This document shows, piece by piece, positions 1 through 12,517 of a stretch of DNA of 64,000 nt. The notes under the pieces are model-generated. The model did not search any database. It was not told where the DNA came from and saw only the letters and a list, made by a program, of their open reading frames with translations. Made by a program: the position numbers and the translations under genes. This stretch comes from Clarireedia homoeocarpa (Eukaryota > Ascomycota > Leotiomycetes > Helotiales > Rutstroemiaceae): assembly GCA_001465935.1 (NCBI GenBank), contig LNKV01000015.1, positions 1 through 64,000 on the forward strand. The letters are read 5' to 3'. Numbering within the stretch: the first letter of the stretch is position 1; the number at the start of each line of letters is the position of its first letter.

Positions 1-131
1 AACTCCAACTCCAACTCCAACTCCAACTCCAACTCCAACTCCAACTCCAACTCCAACTCCAACTCCAACTCCAACTCCAACTCCACCTCCAACTCCAACT
101 CCAACTCCACCTCCACCTCCACCTCCAACTT
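1..131. repeat. (AACTCC)n hexanucleotide microsatellite
   Basis: About 22 head-to-tail copies of AACTCC, some changed to ACCTCC near the right end. The array begins at the window edge, so its full length is unknown. It is not the TTAGGG telomere repeat. Confidence 0.95.
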
Positions 132-950
132 CCACAGCCATCCCAGCCATTCACCCCCAACCCCCATTACATAACATCACATGCCATCCCATCCCATCCA
201 AACCCATCAACCATCAACATACCTCTATCTCGAAATACACTCCCCCCCCAACAAACCCAACATGTAGATAGAATACCCAAACGCTATTCGTTCATTATCC
301 ACCACAGCTTCAACTTCAACCATCTAATCCCCCCCCCTCCCCCCCTCACACACACATAGAGAGAGAGAGAGAGAGAGAGGGTATATCGTATCATATATAT
401 ACACCTACCTATTTCTCCATCTCCATCTGCATCTGTATCTCTCCGACGCTGTTCGCTCGCTCGCTCGCTCGCTCAATGGAAAGTATATCCCATCCATCCA
501 TCCATCCATCCCACTACTAATTAATTAATTAATTATGCACGCATACATGCATACATCCTACCAACCCCCCTTTCCCCCCATCTGACCTGACCCAACTCGA
601 CAGAAAGAAAGCACTACCTACCACCAGAGAGAGTCATCAACTGAGTCGGGTCTATCTATCTATCTATCTATCTACTTACAAGTGCAGTACTCCCAAGTAG
701 CTAGCTAGCTAGCTAGGAACAATGAAATATAATATAATATAACGAAAGTATAGACTTGTATCTCTTATATTCTATTCTATTCTATTGTATTGTATTTAAT
801 ATATCTTTATTCTACTTCTATCTATAATCTATAATCAATCTAGTTCACTCAACCCGTCTAGAGACGAAAAACAAATAAAAATAAATAAAAATAGAAATAA
901 ACTCACTCAACCACAGCTATCTATCCATCCATCCATTCGTCCATCCATCT

Positions 951-981
<31 letters not shown>

Positions 982-1633
982 CGCCATCAACACAACGCTA
1001 TCGCTCGATTGCTCGTCCACCAGCCTTTACCAACAAACCAACAAGTCAATCAAGTAAGTATACCTCTTCCTCTAGAAACAAACACATACATGCACGTACA
1101 CGTACACACATACAGATGTTTCCATTCTGTAACTCTCATACACGGCCCACTCTACCTCATCTCCTCCAGCAGATCGATCTTAAAGTAAAACCCCAAACCA
1201 TGAGACCTTGCACGAACCAGTGGATGATTGAGAGTAACAGAGCATCCTTATACACCGAAACCAAAGCACAAGTATCATCATCAGCAAAACGATCATCATC
1301 ATGATTCTATATTTTCGCACGCCAATCAATGCAATGCACCCAAAATCAACCATTTCCATTTCCATCCCAACCAGCCCCTCCATTGTTTCGTATGGGCGGA
1401 CCAATCCGTCCATAAAAAGAAAAAAACCACAAAAGAAAAAAAGAAAAAAGACCATAGTAATTGATTGATCGATCGATCGACACACTGTCATTTCAAATCA
1501 TATCATATCATATCATATCATGCCCGCTAAAGAAAAAAATGAAACCCCAAAACACAAAATCCCTCCCTTCTGGGCCCAAAGGCTCTATTGCTTTTGCCAC
1601 TAGTTGCTACCTCAGTTCACACCATCTAATTAT
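132..1633. other. Intergenic flank crowded with microsatellites
   Basis: No supportable gene. The stretch strings together many short tandem repeats: (GA)n near 358-379, (GCTC)n near 453-474, (CATC)n near 488-509, (TTAA)n near 518-534, (TATC)n near 649-675, (CTAG)n near 699-715 and a 28-base A tract at 954-981. Open frames here are by-products of these repeats. The right end should hold the 3' untranslated region of the glutamate dehydrogenase gene, which ends at 1634 on the minus strand. Confidence 0.8.
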
Positions 1634-4600
1634 CTAATTAGATTTTGCATTCGCCATCCTCTTCGACATGAAATCAAAGAAAGCGAATTGACCCGGTGAG
1701 CTACCAACTTCATAGACGAAGCGACTGGCCAGATAACTACCAAAGATAGCACGGAGGTAATTGTCCGGAACCTATTCATTAACCCATTAGCTTTTCCATT
1801 CATCATCACCCTACCAAAATAAATGGGAAAAAGAGAAAAAGAAACTCACCCTCTCGATAATAGTATCCAAGCCAATCTTCTCCAACAACAACTGCGGCAA
1901 GGCATCCTGCAACACTGACCTCCTCAACTTCTCATCCTTCCAAAGATCACTCTTCTGCAACTCCTCGTCCAACTTCGTAATGGCCACACTAAGGATATCA
2001 CTCAGTGTACTTCTTGGAACCTTCGTCTCCTCGTGTTCTCTCCAGATGGCCTCGAATTCCAATCTCGCATTATTCTTGATGATCTCCTGAACTTCTCGGA
2101 CATATGCCTTGTAGAATTCAGGTGCTTGGCCATTGTTGCCCACGCACATGTTTTCCACGAAACCTTGGTCGTCAAAACTTAAAGAGGCGAGGACTTCGAG
2201 AGAGGATGATGTTACACCACCTTTGTTGGCGGAGGCATCTTTGTAGAGAATACAGCCTGCAGCTTCGAGACGGAGCTTGGCGTCCTGGGTGATGAAGAGA
2301 TTGGCTCCTTCGACGATGTAAGGGATGATGGATTTGCCGTCTTTGATGAGCTTATTGACGCTAGAGAGATCGATGGCTGCTGGACGACCACCACATGGGA
2401 CGAAGCAGTCGGTGAGATCGGTTTGACGGAGGTGGAAAGTGTTACGGAAAGTTGTGCCGTTGCTAACGACATCTCCGTTGGGAAGTGTGACATTGGTCTC
2501 GTCGACAAGAACGCGGTATCCCTCACTCGACAACTTGGACAAATCGAATTCTGAGATCATGACACGTTTTGAGGCCAAACGCTTGAGCTCCTCAAGGTTG
2601 ATACCTTGTGGGTCAACCAGTACGCCACTACCATCAACGATGGAGGTGTATGTCTCGTTACTCAACAAGATCTCATTGCTTCCCAAATCACCATCTGGTC
2701 CACCAGTTTGCATCTTGCGAACTTTGCTAGGATCAAGTTCCAATTTTCGGTAGATGCCTTTAACATACTCTCGGACAGACAAAGTGGTCATACCGTAAGC
2801 ATCGTGGGGAATACCACCCAATTTGGGAGACTTGCCAGTGAAGAAGGATTTCCACCAAGGAGCATTTCGCTTACGGGCATGTTCAGTGGCCCAATCGACG
2901 AGATCAGCAGTGTTCTCATCAGGACCCATGAAAAGAATTTCTTCCTTTCCATAAAGATCGACGATAGGGTTCTTGATACCCGGGGACGCAGGTGGAAGGA
3001 GAAGATCCATGATACTATCAATGTACTTCTCGAAAGCAACACTACCCTTGTCCTGCTGGTTGGCATCTAGAAGGATGACACCTTTGGAACCACCTTCTGG
3101 AATATCCTTGTTTTTGCGTTGTTGGGTATTGGCCAAACCATAGTTCTCGTCGAACATTGATCGAGCATTGATGGAGTATGCTTCACGGTTTCTGGACTTG
3201 ACGATTCGAATACCTCCACGAGCGATATCTCGGAAACGGAGATGGAATCCTCGGGATTCTGAAGTGATGACTAAGAACATACCGTACAGTGGCTGTGGGT
3301 ATTCAATCTCAGGGAGGAATGAAGGGTTGAAGCGGAATGCGAGCGCAACCTTGGTTGGAGTATAGAAGTTTGTCTTCAAAAGGGAGCTGTTGAAGATGCG
3401 GAATGCCGTCATGACCATTTCTTCATGCTCATTGCTCACTGTCCTTGAGATCAACGCCTTGAGCTCCGCATCTGAGTATACTTCGCCTGATGGAGATGGA
3501 GGACCTGAATGGTCTTCGAATCCAGGAGCGACGGTAAAGTGGGTGTGGGCAAACGATGTGTACAGCGATCGTACAAGCTCTGGGTGGTTGCTGATGATCT
3601 CAAGGATGTAATCGGAGGTGAAAGTCTCTGTGCGTAGTCTGCGCTTAATCGTAGATAAAATCTCGGCGTGAAGACTAATCGATGGATCTAAGGCGGATAC
3701 CAATGAAGCATATTCAGATCCGAGACGGTTAAGGAAATGTTGGACGAAGACCCAAACACAATGTCCGTAGATCGTCTCCTGAAGACTGAGGCGACCACTG
3801 GCGAATAGCGATTGGAATTTGTTCTGGGGTATGCAGTAAAGAAGCGAGATCTCCTTAGTAATCTGGTGAATGGATTGCTCCAGGGGAGGGAAGGATCCCG
3901 ACAAGTTAGTCGCAGTCGTAAGATACAAACTCATCACCGTAATGCCGTTGCTGAACTGCTCGACATATTTTCTTGAACTGGTCACACCATAGGAGTGGTA
4001 CAGATCACTCAGGGCGCTGAACATTCCCAAGGCAGTTCTGCGCCTGAAAGCCACGACCAATCTCTTCTCGTTGGAATCTTCGATATCGAAAACTTCAATG
4101 ACGGGTCCAGTTCTGGAAACAGCGAGCTCGATAATTTCCGAGTAAATTTGCTTGGTGTTTTTTGTGGATTTAGAAAGAAACATTCGATCACTGATGACTT
4201 CGAGGCGGGTCTCGTTGGGCGATGGATTTGAGTCGACGAATTGACACTCGTAGACGAAGTAGCATCGCATGGAAGTTTTCGAAGGTCCAGGCCCGTTCAA
4301 GCTTCCAGGGGAGCGGAAACTTTCGATACGGAAGCTCTTGATTGAAGATGTATCCAAGTATTTTGCCTCTAATCTGTGCTCATATCGTGGACCACCAATT
4401 GTACTGACACCGGGCTCACTGGTATCGATATAGATGGCGTGATCCGACGACTCCATGTCGAGTCTGATCTCTTGTCTCTTGTCCTCCCGGGCGTAAGCTG
4501 CAACTTTTGCGGCATATAGCGAAGTAATGTTGCTGGCAACAGCCTCGACACTCTCGGTCTGGAAGTAGACATCATCGATCCCAAGTTCATTGTAAAACCA

Positions 4601-5032
4601 CTCCAATTGTTCATCGATGAGTTCTTCGGGTATCCATTTCGCCGCCTTGATCTGTTCTCTCACTTGGGGGAAAAAAAATTAGTTTTGGTACAAGGCCATT
4701 GAATCATCTTTCTTACCTTGGGTCATCTGTGCCTTCTTTCCCTTGAACTCTGGTGAAACATATCCGACGGTTGCGGAGCGTAATACACGGTGACCGTTAC
4801 CATTGCCATTTCGGTATGGAGTGCCGAAATGCGTTGGCTGAGGGGAAGGTTGTCGACCAGGGGTTCTGATGATCTGGTCAACCAACTTATTGGGAGACCT
4901 GGGAGTAGCACTGCTGATGATGGCCATTTCTTCGTCTGGTGAAAGGTATGATGATTCTTCGTAGGCTGGAAACTGCTGTGGCTGGGCAGCAGCCATTGAA
5001 TCAGTATTGATTGGTGAAAGAACCTTGGCCAT
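1634..5032 (-). CDS. GDH2: NAD-specific glutamate dehydrogenase
   Basis: Catabolic enzyme that deaminates L-glutamate to 2-oxoglutarate and ammonium with NAD+. It belongs to the large-subunit class of fungi (S. cerevisiae Gdh2, Neurospora gdh-1). Three exons, 4717-5032, 1850-4662 and 1634-1771, join in frame to 1088 residues, close to the family's usual 1050 or so. Introns are 54 and 78 nt with GTAAGA and GTGAGT donors. Visible motifs are GGIRIVKSRNREAYS (about residues 588-602), the substrate-lysine region PEGGSKG (about 625-632), GPDENTADLVDWA (about 686) and GGPDGDLGSNE (about 763). The first exon encodes a Ser/Pro/Gly-rich N-terminal leader; a second Met at residue 13 is a possible alternative start. 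The last 45 residues come from the small third exon, which ends in FDFMSKRMANAKSN. The nearest gene upstream lies 4.7 kb away. The call is firm. Confidence 0.96.
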
Positions 5033-5758
5033 TACGACTGTTGGTTTTGGGGGGTTGAGAAAGAAATTCCCAGAGGAGAGAGAGTTGACAAGAGAAAAGT
5101 GGACGGAGGAAGAAGTGAATAGAAGAGAGAAACAAGGAGAGAAGAAGGGGGGTAATGCAGCAACTATATCGGCAAAGCGAAAGATGGTCGATGTAAGTAA
5201 AGGAGCATCATCATGATAACGAAGAGTAGTTCACTCCTGGATTCCTTGACCGCCTCGAGATTGCTTGCATGGGCTGCATGGGCTGCATTGCTCGGAAAAG
5301 GATGCTTATCAGACGATTCCACAGCAATCTGGACCCCATGTGAGTCCAAGAGGCGGGCGGCTTGAAACAGAAATGGGTGGAATTGGGAAAATTTAGGGAG
5401 ATTTTAGGGAGATTTTAGAGAGATTTTAGAGAAATTTTAGAGAGTATAAGATGGAAGTTGGTAGGAAGCGTTAAAAGTGAAGTGTCAAGGGGGGCAAGGG
5501 TGTCAAGCCTCCTTCTTTGGAAATGGAGGCGTTTATTTTGATAGGACGCGATAAGGAAAAATTGGGGATGATGTGTGGGTGCGCAGTGGTGGGCTGTGGG
5601 TGGTGGGTTGTTGGTGGGTAGTGGTCGTGGTAGTGGTAAGTGGTGTAAGTGGTGGATGGAAAAGGAATGGAAACGGAATGGAAACGGAATGGAAAAGGAA
5701 TGAACGATCAGCACGCAAGAGGTATAAAAAAAACAAAATAAAACATAAAATAAAACAT

Positions 5759-5820
5759 AAAACACAAGATAAAAAATAGGATAAAAAATAAAACACAAGA
5801 TAAAAAATAGGATAAAAAAT
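5759..5820. repeat. Two-copy 31-bp direct repeat
   Basis: Two perfect, adjacent copies of an A-rich 31-bp unit, 5759-5789 and 5790-5820. Each copy contains ACACAAGAT followed by two runs of ATAAAAAAT type. The repeat sits inside a longer A-rich stretch (about 5728-5840). It explains the matching open frames on both strands here. Confidence 0.9.
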
Positions 5821-6530
5821 AAAAGAAAAGAAAAGAGGAAAACGTACGTTGAAGCTATGAAGCTATGGAGCTATGGAGCTATGAATCATGTGCAGTGAGT
5901 GTACAGGACAGCAAATGCTCGTGGCTGTTGATCTTTCTGGACGTTGGATTGTGGAGAAAGGCACGGGGTCCTGTATATGTATATTTACCAGGCGATTTAA
6001 AAATAAACCGTCACTTGGGTAATACGATATAGCTGGGAGCTGGATGATGTCGTAAAACGGCTGTGGTAATGCGTGAGTTAATAATTCATTTATTCCTGGC
6101 CTTTTGCATCGGTACCTGGATGGCTGGCTGCGTGCTTTTCTGCGCGGCGGTCAAATCGGATGGCTTGGCTCAAGGTACCGCCACGGAAACTTTAAATTCC
6201 GCAACTCGGCTGACGGTACGACGTGCAGGTAGGCGAGCGGAGGTGTGCAGAGAAGAATGATAGAACGGATAGAAAGATTAGTTGCCAAGCGTTCAGGGTT
6301 CGAGCAAGGCTTGCGGTAGGAGGCTTATTATGGTAGCTGACTCTGACGATTATTGCCGTCGAGGGGGTGTGTGTAGTCTTATCTCTGCATTCTGTTAGTT
6401 CTTTCCTACCTTCTCGGCATTCCTCCGTATATAGCAACAGCTTGGATCTGCTAGCAACTGGGCTGGCGTGGATGAATTAAGGTGGCATACGTACAATACG
6501 ATTGTTGGGATGGATGGGTGGGTGGTGGCT

Positions 6531-6535
6531 GGATG

Positions 6536-6576
<41 letters not shown>

Positions 6577-6657
6577 CTTGCTTGCTTGATTGCTTGCTTG
6601 CTTAATTGCTTAATTGCTTAATTGCTTGCTTGCTTGATTGCTTGCTTAATTGCTTGT
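6531..6657. repeat. (GATT)n passing into (GCTT)n tetranucleotide array
   Basis: A pure GATT run of about 40 bases continues into alternating GCTT, GATT and AATT tetramers. The change in unit looks like point-mutated descendants of one tetranucleotide array. Confidence 0.92.
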
Positions 6658-7946
6658 CTTTTTCTCTTTCTCTTTGGCTGAAAGATACGAGAAGCGAGAG
6701 CTACTGGTCTGTCTGTACCGTCTGTACCGTCTGGACGGCGTGTGTGGTGTTTAGTGGTGGTAGTGTACTGTAGGATGGTCTGAGTAAGAAACGAGACTGA
6801 CGATAAGCCAATTATGTCCCGGCGTCCACCTGCACACGGAGTAGAAGTAGAAGTAGGACGAGGGACGACGACGAGGACGACGACGAGGAGAAGGACGAGG
6901 ACAGAACAGGCTTTCAATGAAGCTGCAACGGATGAATGGAGTTATAGCCGTGGCAGCAACAGCAACGGTAACAGCAGATGAGCCATTATATAGTCCTTTC
7001 CATCGTGAACTCCCTCCATGGATAGTGTAAAATTCGGATCATGTCCTCATGGCGCAAGGTATGTTGGATAACTAGCATTTACCTAGGATAGGCAGGAGTT
7101 GTCCCACCCTTTCCACCCTATTCGCCCTATTCGGCCTATTCACACTTCTTTGTTCTCCCAAGCATTCCTACCCATTATTCTGCCGGTTTTTTTGATTTTT
7201 ATTTTTTGGCTGAATTTGCTGAATTTGCTGAATTCCTAGAGCCGTTTGGTCCGAATTGGTCCAAGTATGCGACAGCAGCGTGTCATTCGTACCTGACGAT
7301 CGGACTAGACGACTGGGTTCCCAGTCGACCGGCCTAGCACCAAATCGGACAGTAGTTCAAGGACTTCAAAAAAAAAAAAAAAAAAAAAAAAATGCAGGCG
7401 TGGTTTACCGCCAATTGGCGTTAAAGCCAAAGTGTCGTTCCAGCTCCAATAGATTCTTTACGTGCGGGACTTGCTTGGTTTACCTTGGTTTGCCTTGATC
7501 TATGATGATCTCTCTACCTTGATCGGTAAAGCGGTAGAGCGGTTATTCAAGGTCCATCATGGTGGCCTTCGTTTTTCGTCTTTACCCTCTCCACTCCCAG
7601 TCCACTCAATATACGGACTACCAGGACTTACCAGATACTACCAAATACTACAACGTTCTGTACGGAAATACGACCGGTTGTTTACTCGGTAGCAGCTCAA
7701 CTATCCCAGTAGGGAAATATCGGTTCCTGGTTAGGAATCTCGAATTGAAATCAATGCGGTGGCGGTTCCGGGTATACTACTCTATGTAGGTACTTGACAG
7801 TGCTTGAGAGGAGAACGCATGGGTTAACGTGGCGATTCGCGAGCAAAGGAGTTTCGAAGTTCGGGCAGAACTTCAAACATCCATTAACATCTTTTGTGGG
7901 AATATTGTGTGATCGAGGCTGCTCGCATTGTGGACAGCAGCCAGCC

Positions 7947-8043
7947 AGTAGTGCGTAGTCAGTAGTGCGTAGTCAGTAGCCTGCAGTCAGTAGCCCGCAG
8001 TCAGTAGCCCGCAGTCAGTAGCCCGTAGTCAATAGCCAGCAGT
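7947..8043. repeat. 14-bp minisatellite
   Basis: Six adjacent units of consensus AGTAGCCCGCAGTC, plus a partial seventh. Variants differ at the GTG/CCT/CCC triplet and at CGT/CGC. No gene overlaps it. Confidence 0.88.
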
Positions 8044-8250
8044 GGTACTTCGTATGTCTCGAGCACTCCCCATAACTACAAAGTATAGTTCATAGGCGTG
8101 TCACGGGATTCAATAAGGTTCAACACACAATACCTAAAGGAGTTTACTATTGCGTACTCAAGTATGTCGATTGCGGTTGTGGCGAAAACATGATGAGCGA
8201 TATACTTGTAGATGCAGAGATCGTGGTTGCTACGAAGTACTACAGTATGT

Positions 8251-8300
8251 AGTAGCAGTAGCAGTAGCAGTAGCAATAGCAATAGCAATAGCAATAGCAA
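8251..8300. repeat. (AGTAGC/AATAGC)n array
   Basis: Hexameric and trinucleotide-like array of AGC units separated by AGT and then AAT. It encodes only a poly-Leu shadow on the minus strand. Confidence 0.9.
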
Positions 8301-8532
8301 TGCGGTACTTTGTCAAGCTCTCCTGCTGAGGAAGGTTGACGAATGAAGGGGGCAGGGGAAGAAGGAGTTTCTATTTTGGGGGGAACTAGTCAGCCAGCCC
8401 ACCCGGCCAGCCACTCAACTTACTCGGCTATAACTCGTGTTGGCTGATGATTCCTGATTCCATGGCTTCTGGAATTCTTGTTGTCTGGTAGGGGAGTACG
8501 CACATTCCCAATCCACATCTTGCATGTCGGGT

Positions 8533-8620
8533 CTCAAAATGTGCCTCAAAATGTGCCTCAATATGTCCCTCAACATGTCCCTCAATATGTCCCTCAACAT
8601 GTCCTCAATATGTCCCTCAA
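8533..8620. repeat. 12-bp minisatellite
   Basis: Seven units of consensus CTCAATATGTCC. The first two units are CTCAAAATGTGC, middle units alternate AATATG and AACATG, and one unit has lost a base. Direct contiguous units without spacers rule out a CRISPR array. Confidence 0.9.
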
Positions 8621-9328
8621 GACTCAGTTAAAAATAGTCTCAATTTTCATCCCCAAACTCCACCACAGTCTGCAACAACACTAGGTTCAGAACTACACAC
8701 ATGTTGAAAGACTAGAGTCTGGACATTTTGCTGCTTCCACCCCCGTGATGTCCAAAACATACCAACATAATATCCAAACACTCGTCCTCGTGGCCAAGTG
8801 ATGTCCAAGAATGGAAAGGTCGAGAGAATCCACAGCGTAGATCCCAGTCACAACAAGGCCGCATCGTGGCTGATGACCTAAGCAATTCTCAGGTCCTTAG
8901 TGCCTAGCCGACTCCAAATGAGAAAATTGGTTCATCATGACCCCGCCATTAAACATCAATCTGAATTTCTCTTACCCCCATATTACCCCATAATTTGCTC
9001 GGAAGCGTCATCTCTGACATCGACATCACCGTCGACGGACTGGCTTCCTCCTATCACAGCTGCTCTCCCCCTCAGGAATCCACCCCCGAGGCTCATCGTC
9101 AGCGTCATCGTCCCCTGACTCTGACAAACAGGTCAATAAAGTTGTCGCTATACGACACACGAAAGAGTCTGGATTGTATAAGGAGCTTCCACACGGTCCT
9201 CAATAGGAATCCCATGACTAAGACCGTGCATTTTCTATTACATATCGGCTCATGCACTTGACGGGTGTACTCTGGAATGAATTTCCCCATATTCCGCTAT
9301 TCCACCATTGAGTTTCATCTACCAAACC

Positions 9329-9376
9329 ATCCAAGCATCCAAGCATCCACGCATCCAAGCATCCACGCATCCACGC
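9329..9376. repeat. 8-bp minisatellite
   Basis: Six tandem units of ATCCAAGC or ATCCACGC, lying 350 bp upstream of the kynureninase start. Confidence 0.88.
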
Positions 9377-9732
9377 AAGGAGGAAAAGCACCCAAGTACC
9401 AAGTACCAAAGCATTTCCCATAGATCGTGTTTTAACTTCTTAGCTCCTTGGCTCCTTATACTCCTTGGCTTTCCCCTTACCCCGGATTTCGTGTCACCTG
9501 CCACTAAAAGAAAATTTCCTCAAGCACTCAGCGACAATTCACCGTGTTCACCGTGTCTGAGGGCCCGGTCGTATAGTGTTCCGCGGCACGCAATTCCATT
9601 CCCGAATTTCTACATTCTCCGTGCCCTTGATCCCTTCACCCTACACCGCTAGGTCAATCCTGCCGGTGCCTTTGTTGGGTAATAGCGGAGTCAAGCTGCA
9701 TATTGAGGAGAAGCTCATTACGTTTCGGTCTC

Positions 9733-11350
9733 ATGGCTTCCATGGAGAATGACATTAGTCACGATCAACCAGATCAACAAGATCAGCAAGGACAGCGCAT
9801 GAACAGCAAAGAGTATGCTGTGTCCCAAGATGCTCAAGACCCTTTGCGTCAGATCAGAGATCAATTTCTCATCCCATCTAAGGCTCATCTGAAAGCCGAG
9901 TCTTTGTCAAGCCTAGGTACGATATTCCACTCAAGGTAGTTGAATACGTTGGCTGAAAGCGTATTATAGAGCACAAACATGCTTCTCCGGACGAGTCAAG
10001 TGTCTATCTTTGCGGGAATTCTCTTGGTCTCCAACCGCGTATTACCTTGACTCGTATCGAGCAATATCTGAAAACCTGGTCAACCCAAGGAGTGTTTGGT
10101 CACTTCAAACCACTGTCCGATTCGCCTCTACCAACATGGCTGAACATGGATTCAACCGCTTCAGAGAAGATTGCACCCATTGTGGGAGCACAATCTTCAG
10201 AGGTGGCGGTCATGCAGACCTTAACAGCCAATCTTCACTTTCTCATGACTGCATTTTACAAACCTGACGCCAATGGAAGACACAAGATCATATTGGAGAG
10301 CAAAGCATTCCCGTCGGACCACGTAAGTCACTCCTTTCACCAACAGCAGTTGGGGTTGCCTAATGGCTAAATCATATCCAGTATGCTGTCGAGTCCCAGA
10401 TCCGCCATCACAATCTATCCCTGGCTACGTCCATGGTTACTTTGGAACCTCCTTCGCCTGATCAGCCCACGCTCACCACTGATTACATACTAGAAACTCT
10501 CGAAGCTCATGCCAAGGACGCTGCGCTTTTGCTCTTACCCGGAATCCAATTCTACACTGGCCAGTTGTTCGACATACCACTCATCACACGTAAGGCACGA
10601 TCATACGGCATATTCGTCATTTGGGACCTCGCTCACGCAGTCGGAAATGTGCCTCTCTATCTCCATGATTGGGACGTCGATGCAGCCGCCTGGTGCTCTT
10701 ACAAATACCTTAACGCAGGACCAGGATCCATTGGCGGCCTCTTTGTGCATGAGCGTAACAGTCAAGTTTCCTCATCACCTGTCAACTCAAGTGGAGAGAC
10801 AGGCTGGGTGAACAGATTAAGTGGTTGGTGGGGCAATGACAAGAATACGAGATTCGCAATGGAGAATCGCTTCGTTCCATACCCTGGCGCTGCGGGGTTT
10901 CAATTGAGTAATCCAAGTGTCTTTGATATCACAAGTTTGAACGCATCTCTGGAAATCTTCGATATGGCCGGAGGAATGGAGATTATCAGAGCTAAATCGG
11001 TAAGACTCACGGCATATCTGGAAACCCTTCTACAGGAGTCGGAGATCTACAAGCAGGGAAAATTCACAATCATTACCCCCCAAGGCACTGAAGAAAGGGG
11101 TGCACAATTGAGTCTTAAATTAGTTGAAGGGCTATTAGACGTAGTCATGAGAGAACTAGAGATTCGCGCGGTAGTGGTGGACGAAAGACAACCGGATGTC
11201 ATTCGCGTGGCGCCAGCACCGCTTTACAATAGCTTTGAAGATGTCTGGAAGTTTATCCAAGCGTTTGGGGAGGCTGTTGATGTTGCATGGAAGGCGAAAG
11301 AAGGGAAGGTGAATGCGGAGGGGACGAGGGAGTTGGAGATGACTACCTAG
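9733..11350 (+). CDS. bna5: Kynureninase
   Basis: PLP-dependent hydrolase of tryptophan breakdown and de novo NAD synthesis. It cleaves kynurenine or 3-hydroxykynurenine to anthranilate or 3-hydroxyanthranilate plus alanine, and is expected in the cytosol. Three exons, 9733-9916, 9970-10322 and 10382-11350, splice in frame to 501 residues, a normal length for fungal kynureninases. Introns are 53 and 59 nt. The exon 1/2 junction restores the family motif YLCGNSLGLQPR. The PLP-binding lysine lies in SYKYLNAGPGSIGG (Lys287), with the aspartate-containing WDLAHAVGN motif upstream. The first ATG in frame is at 9733 (MASMEND); an upstream TTG extension was not used. Some Pezizomycotina carry two kynureninase paralogues, and which one this is cannot be told here. 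Confidence 0.95.
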
Positions 11351-11375
11351 GCAGTTGGATGTTTGATGAATAAGC

Positions 11376-11405
11376 TATGATGATGATGATGATGATGATG
11401 ATGAT
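11376..11405. repeat. (GAT)n trinucleotide repeat
   Basis: About nine GAT units, 25 bp beyond the kynureninase stop codon and so probably within its 3' untranslated region. Confidence 0.9.
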
Positions 11406-11717
11406 AGAATAGCTTAGAACATGATACATACATGCATTCATTTTCTATAGAATTCCCATATCCCTCCATTCTTCACCAAAATCAGGTGCATATATCCACT
11501 TCCCGTGTTACCTTACATGCATGCATGCATACCTGCACTGTGCCGCACCGTTCCTATCACCCTCAAGGTACCGAACCGCATTTTCCGCTGCCTCGATGCA
11601 TTGCATAGAACTATATCTCATTCCACTTGTCACTTATCCCATCTTATCCTCTCCAAGCCATTCATTACCTTAGACTACTACCCCAGACCATCATAAGTGG
11701 AGAATCTCGCAGCCCAA

Positions 11718-11719
<2 letters not shown>

Positions 11720-11771
<52 letters not shown>
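11720..11771. repeat. 52-base T homopolymer
   Basis: An uninterrupted run of about 52 T. Exact length in an assembly of this kind may not be reliable. Confidence 0.9.
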
Positions 11772-11774
<3 letters not shown>

Positions 11775-12126
11775 TATTAATATATTTTCCCTTTTTCGTT
11801 CCTCTTTCATCACTCTTTGTCTCGATTGCGCTATCCGTCATTTTCCCTTCCTTCCTCTTCCTTTTCTACTTACAGTACGTCTTTCCAATGCATATGCAAT
11901 TGCAAGGTAAGCTAAGGTTTGTAAATGGCGCAATCAATCACTTATGGCAGTTGCTTGCGTAATGTGTAACCCATCCTTCCTCTTTTATTTACTCACTCAC
12001 TACTAACTACCGCATCTATCCATTCGTCCATCCACTCATCCATCCGATCTATTTGTTTGTTTGTTTGTTTATTGTTCTCCTGCAGTTCCGGTGGGATAGG
12101 TTGCGTTCTTGGCTGCCTTCGTACAT

Positions 12127-12137
12127 GCATACATACA

Positions 12138-12168
<31 letters not shown>
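12127..12168. repeat. (ATAC)n array, left arm of an inverted pair
   Basis: About ten ATAC units, followed at once by a short (GAGT)n run. The reverse complement of this array matches the (TATG)n array at 12467-12517. Confidence 0.92.
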
Positions 12169-12169
<1 letters not shown>

Positions 12170-12466
12170 AGTGAGTGAGTGAGTGAGTGCAGTATCTCCC
12201 TCCTCCCCTAGCCTGCACAGTGTAGCGTAGTGTAGTAGAGTAGAGTAGAGTAGAGTATAGTAGAGCACGATATGCCGTGAGCAAGATGGGAGAATGGATG
12301 GAGAAACTAGGGGCGTGGATTCCGGTATGCGGTATGTATGCGGTATGTGTGTGCGTAGGACGGACGAAACGAAGATGATGAATGCACTGCTGTGGTGTGG
12401 TGTGGTGTGGTTGGGTGGGTGCACGATTTTGTGTGTATCCCTTATGTTCAGTTGTGTGCATTTGTG

Positions 12467-12517
12467 TATGTATGTATGTATGTATGTATGTATGTATGTA
12501 TGTATGTATGTATGTAT
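12467..12517. repeat. (TATG)n array, right arm of an inverted pair
   Basis: About twelve TATG units. It is complementary in the inverted sense to the (ATAC)n array about 300 bp to the left. Confidence 0.92.

Larger units (their letters stand above)
5033..9732. other. 4.7 kb gene desert with repeats
   Basis: No frame longer than about 130 codons occurs, and none resembles a known protein. The left few hundred bases should contain the promoter and leader of the glutamate dehydrogenase gene; plus-strand purine-rich DNA near 5080-5160 is pyrimidine-rich in the sense of that gene. Further right the sequence is a patchwork of micro- and minisatellites, listed separately, A tracts such as 7368-7392, and (GAC)n-like DNA near 6840-6900. 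The last few hundred bases should include the kynureninase promoter. Confidence 0.7.

Noticed and set aside
1..131. Telomere-like hexamer array at the window edge
   Set aside because: The unit is AACTCC, not CCCTAA/TTAGGG, and genes follow normally. It is treated as a microsatellite.
5415..5798. 127-codon minus-strand frame rich in Phe, Leu and Pro, resembling a membrane protein
   Set aside because: It comes from A/G-rich tandem DNA, including the 31-bp duplicated unit, on the opposite strand.
8533..8620. Regular short repeats that could suggest a CRISPR array
   Set aside because: Units are contiguous with no spacers, and the genome is eukaryotic.
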